From Actinomycetota bacterium (GTDB taxonomy: Bacteria; Actinomycetota; Acidimicrobiia; Acidimicrobiales; Ilumatobacteraceae): DNA of 6,410 bases. Numbering within the stretch: the first letter of the stretch is position 1; every line of letters begins with the position of its first letter. The translations under genes and the position numbers were made by a program. The DNA lies in NCBI GenBank assembly GCA_005789925.1, contig SXWG01000187.1, positions 1-6,410 on the forward strand. Reading direction: 5' to 3'. The notes beneath the pieces are model-generated. The model was not told the DNA's origin. It saw only the letters and a program-made list of their open reading frames with translations, and ran no database searches. Positions 6,228 to 6,410 of this stretch are shown in pieces.

Positions 6228-6233
6228 TAGTGT
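6228..6233 (+). promoter_or_regulatory. Candidate -10 box of a leaderless promoter for the lipoprotein gene
   Basis: TAGTGT fits TANNNT and ends seven bases before the ATG at 6241 (four before the ATG at 6238). No ribosome binding site is visible before those codons. Any -35 element would overlap the -10 region or start of the divergent ABC exporter gene. Confidence 0.45.
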
Positions 6234-6240
6234 GACGATG

Positions 6241-6410
6241 ATGTCACCACGAGCTTCCCGCTCACGTTGCCGTGCCTCGTCGCTCGTCTTGTTGTCGACA
6301 CTGGCTGTGCTGTCGTCGTGTGGTGGTTCATCGAGCGGAAGTGACACGACGACAGATTCGCCACCTTCCACCACACCGTCGATGACCGACACCACTGCAC
6401 CAGAAGCGAC
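6241..6410 (+). CDS. Secreted lipoprotein, N-terminal part (cut by the window end)
   Basis: An open frame runs to the window edge without a stop; 56 complete codons are visible from the ATG at 6241. The N-terminus is a type II signal peptide: a basic region with Arg at 4, 7, 9 and 11, a hydrophobic core at about 15-24 (LVLLSTLAVL), and the lipobox LSSC with the lipidated Cys at 27. After the Cys comes a Gly/Ser run and then a Thr/Ser/Pro-rich linker, typical of actinobacterial lipoproteins whose folded domain starts further downstream. The mature protein would be tethered to the outer face of the cytoplasmic membrane. The frame is also open back to an ATG at 6211, but the TAGTGT box seven bases before 6241 and the normal signal-peptide length favour 6241 (or the adjacent ATG at 6238). 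The function lies beyond the window; solute-binding proteins and peptidoglycan-associated lipoproteins are both possible. Confidence 0.75.
   Translation, partial: MSPRASRSRCRASSLVLLSTLAVLSSCGGSSSGSDTTTDSPPSTTPSMTDTTAPEA

Noticed and set aside
6201..6395. 64-residue minus-strand frame at the right edge
   Set aside because: The plus-strand frame over the same bases has a clear lipoprotein signal peptide, and the minus frame has neither a start signal nor a recognisable domain.

Overview
The window looks like a chromosomal housekeeping segment from a moderately GC-rich actinobacterium. Three things point there: an actinobacterial-style prenyl diphosphate synthase, GTG starts, and several genes with a TANNNT -10 box only 6-7 bases before the start codon, as expected for leaderless transcripts. 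Thr-rich linkers and the ethylmalonyl-CoA-mutase-type gene would fit Acidimicrobiia, but that placement is a guess.

Layout from left to right. Bases 1-507 (+) encode the C-terminal cobalamin-binding part of a coenzyme-B12 acyl-CoA mutase, most like ethylmalonyl-CoA mutase (Ecm/MeaA); its 5' end lies outside the window. Convergent to it, on the minus strand, is a run of six genes. Read in their own direction they are an ABC exporter (6191-4311), xseA (4278-3079), xseB (3082-2756), a geranylgeranyl-type polyprenyl synthase (2707-1646), a membrane-anchored LysM protein (1591-1235) and a protein resembling aspartyl/asparaginyl beta-hydroxylase (1218-523). At the right edge, divergent from the ABC exporter, a lipoprotein gene starts at about 6241 (+) and runs out of the window.

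How they fit together. xseA and xseB overlap by ATGA and make the two subunits of exodeoxyribonuclease VII. The order xseA-xseB-prenyl synthase is the familiar bacterial xseB-ispA neighbourhood, but the synthase here has the signature of a C20 (GGPP) enzyme, not a bacterial FPP synthase. The ABC exporter ends 32 bases before xseA and may be cotranscribed with it. The prenyl synthase, LysM and hydroxylase-like genes each also have their own candidate leaderless promoter, so the cluster is probably several overlapping transcription units.

I found no mobile element, CRISPR array, RNA gene, phage gene or toxin-antitoxin/defence module. Coding density is very high and no gene-free stretch exceeds about 60 bases. 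The features most worth a second look are the recurrent leaderless promoters, the acidic tail on XseB, the uncharacterised oxygenase-like protein and the compact divergent promoter region at 6192-6240.
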